From contig DWYO01000216.1 in assembly GCA_019118725.1 (NCBI GenBank), positions 1 through 5,726 on the forward strand: a stretch of 5,726 bases of DNA, read 5' to 3'. Every line of letters begins with the position of its first letter. Position 1 is the first letter of the stretch. This DNA comes from Candidatus Parabacteroides intestinavium. Lineage in GTDB: Bacteria; Bacteroidota; Bacteroidia; Bacteroidales; Tannerellaceae. Shown here one piece after another: positions 4,940 through 5,726 of the stretch. The position numbers and the translations under genes are program-made. Under the pieces are notes generated by a model that did no database searches, was not told where the DNA came from, and worked only from the letters and a program-made list of their open reading frames with translations.

Positions 4940-5726
4940 ATGAATATATTGGTAACCGGCTCCAAAGGGTTCGTCGGCAGGAATTTGGTGTCTCAACTCC
5001 ACAATATTCAATTCGGGAAAGCGCGGAACTATCTTCTGTCCGGAGAAAATATTAAAGTCTTCGAATATGACGTGGATAGCGATCCGGATGAATTAGAAAT
5101 CTATTGTAAGAATGCTGATTTCGTATTCAATCTGGCCGGGGTCAACCGCCCGAAAGATCCTGCGGAATTTATGAAAGGGAATTTCGGGTTTACTTCTACT
5201 TTGTTGGATGCATTGAGGAAATATAATAATACGTGTCCGGTCATGATTTCCTCTTCCATCCAGGCCGAATTGGACAATCCGTATGGGGAATCGAAGTGGG
5301 CGGGTGAGAATCTGTTGTTTGCATACAGTCAAGAGACCGGAGCTAAAGTGCTGGTGTATCGATTCCCGAATCTGTTCGGCAAATGGTGTCGCCCGAATTA
5401 CAACAGCGCGGTGGCTACCTTCTGCAACAATATCGCGAACGACCTGCCTATCCAAGTAAACGATCCATCGGTAGTAATGCGCCTCGTTTATATCGATGAT
5501 GTGGTAGACGAACTGATCGCCGCACTGTCTGGCGGAGAACATCGGGAGGGTAAATTCTGTGTTGTGCCGACTGTACACACCATTACGTTAGGCGGAATTG
5601 TGGATCTGCTTTATGCGTTTAAGCGGATGCCGCAGACTTTGGAAGTACCGGACTTGGGAGATGCGTTTACGAAGAAACTCTATTCTACTTATTTATCTTG
5701 TTTACCGAAAGAGAAAGTAAGCTATC
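4940..5726 (+). CDS. capF: CapF-type bifunctional epimerase/reductase of UDP-FucNAc synthesis (CapF/WbjC/FnlB), 3' end outside window
   Basis: 262 codons are visible and the frame is open at the window edge; the known family length is about 370. CapF acts on the CapE product: a C-terminal cupin domain epimerises C3 and the N-terminal SDR domain reduces the 4-keto group with NADPH, giving UDP-2-acetamido-2,6-dideoxy-L-talose. Visible are VTGSKGFVG (G7-x-x-G10-x-x-G13), NLAGVNRP (64-71), ISSSIQA (103-109), NPYGESK (113-119, with Y115 and K119 catalytic), RFPNLFGKWCRPNYNS (141-156) and LYSTYLSCLP (247-256). All match staphylococcal CapF well from memory. Almost only the SDR domain is present; the cupin, with its metal-binding His residues, should follow to the right. 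About ten residues after the first Rossmann strand the sequence is longer than in CapF of S. aureus. It starts 46 bases after capE in an A/T-rich spacer with no clear signal. Confidence 0.93.
   Translation, partial: MNILVTGSKGFVGRNLVSQLHNIQFGKARNYLLSGENIKVFEYDVDSDPDELEIYCKNADFVFNLAGVNRPKDPAEFMKGNFGFTSTLLDALRKYNNTCPVMISSSIQAELDNPYGESKWAGENLLFAYSQETGAKVLVYRFPNLFGKWCRPNYNSAVATFCNNIANDLPIQVNDPSVVMRLVYIDDVVDELIAALSGGEHREGKFCVVPTVHTITLGGIVDLLYAFKRMPQTLEVPDLGDAFTKKLYSTYLSCLPKEKVSY

Noticed and set aside
5093..5578. 161-codon frame on the - strand inside capF
   Set aside because: Antisense shadow of the conserved CapF reductase domain; no motif or start signal supports it.

Overview
The window looks like chromosomal DNA from a Bacteroidales bacterium (Bacteroides or Parabacteroides type). 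Three things suggest this: A-rich translation starts without Shine-Dalgarno sequences, a TAnnTTTG promoter -7 element, and the sequence style of the sugar-nucleotide genes. The genus is an inference. All complete genes lie on the + strand.

Layout: (1) positions 1-249 are the end of an endonuclease/exonuclease/phosphatase-fold protein, high in G+C. (2) Positions 250-372 are an A/T-rich spacer with two related CTTGAT...ATCAAG units, a hairpin and a promoter-like element. (3) Positions 373-1136 are a low-G+C two-gene cassette with an ATGA overlap: a minimal nucleotidyltransferase (MNT) and a HEPN partner carrying the RX4HXY motif, so a likely MntA/HepT-type toxin-antitoxin module. (4) Positions 1137-1419 have no intact gene. 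They hold a possible transposon-ORF remnant and a G+C-rich patch of three hairpins, one of which reads as an intrinsic terminator on the - strand. (5) From 1420 to the window end runs a tight gene series for activated sugars of a surface polysaccharide.

The polysaccharide genes are a UDP-glucuronate 4-epimerase, a UDP-glucose 6-dehydrogenase (ugd), a CapE-type UDP-GlcNAc 5-inverting 4,6-dehydratase and the N-terminal three quarters of a CapF-type reductase. Ugd makes UDP-GlcA from UDP-Glc and the epimerase converts it to UDP-GalA. CapE and CapF start the route from UDP-GlcNAc to UDP-L-FucNAc, which normally ends with a CapG-type 2-epimerase that should lie beyond the right edge. The glycan is therefore predicted to contain uronic acid and N-acetyl-L-fucosamine. 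No glycosyltransferase, flippase, polymerase or UpxY-type antiterminator lies inside the window.

I see no convincing wholly new system. The parts most worth a second look are the structured patch before the sugar operon and the TA cassette at its border.
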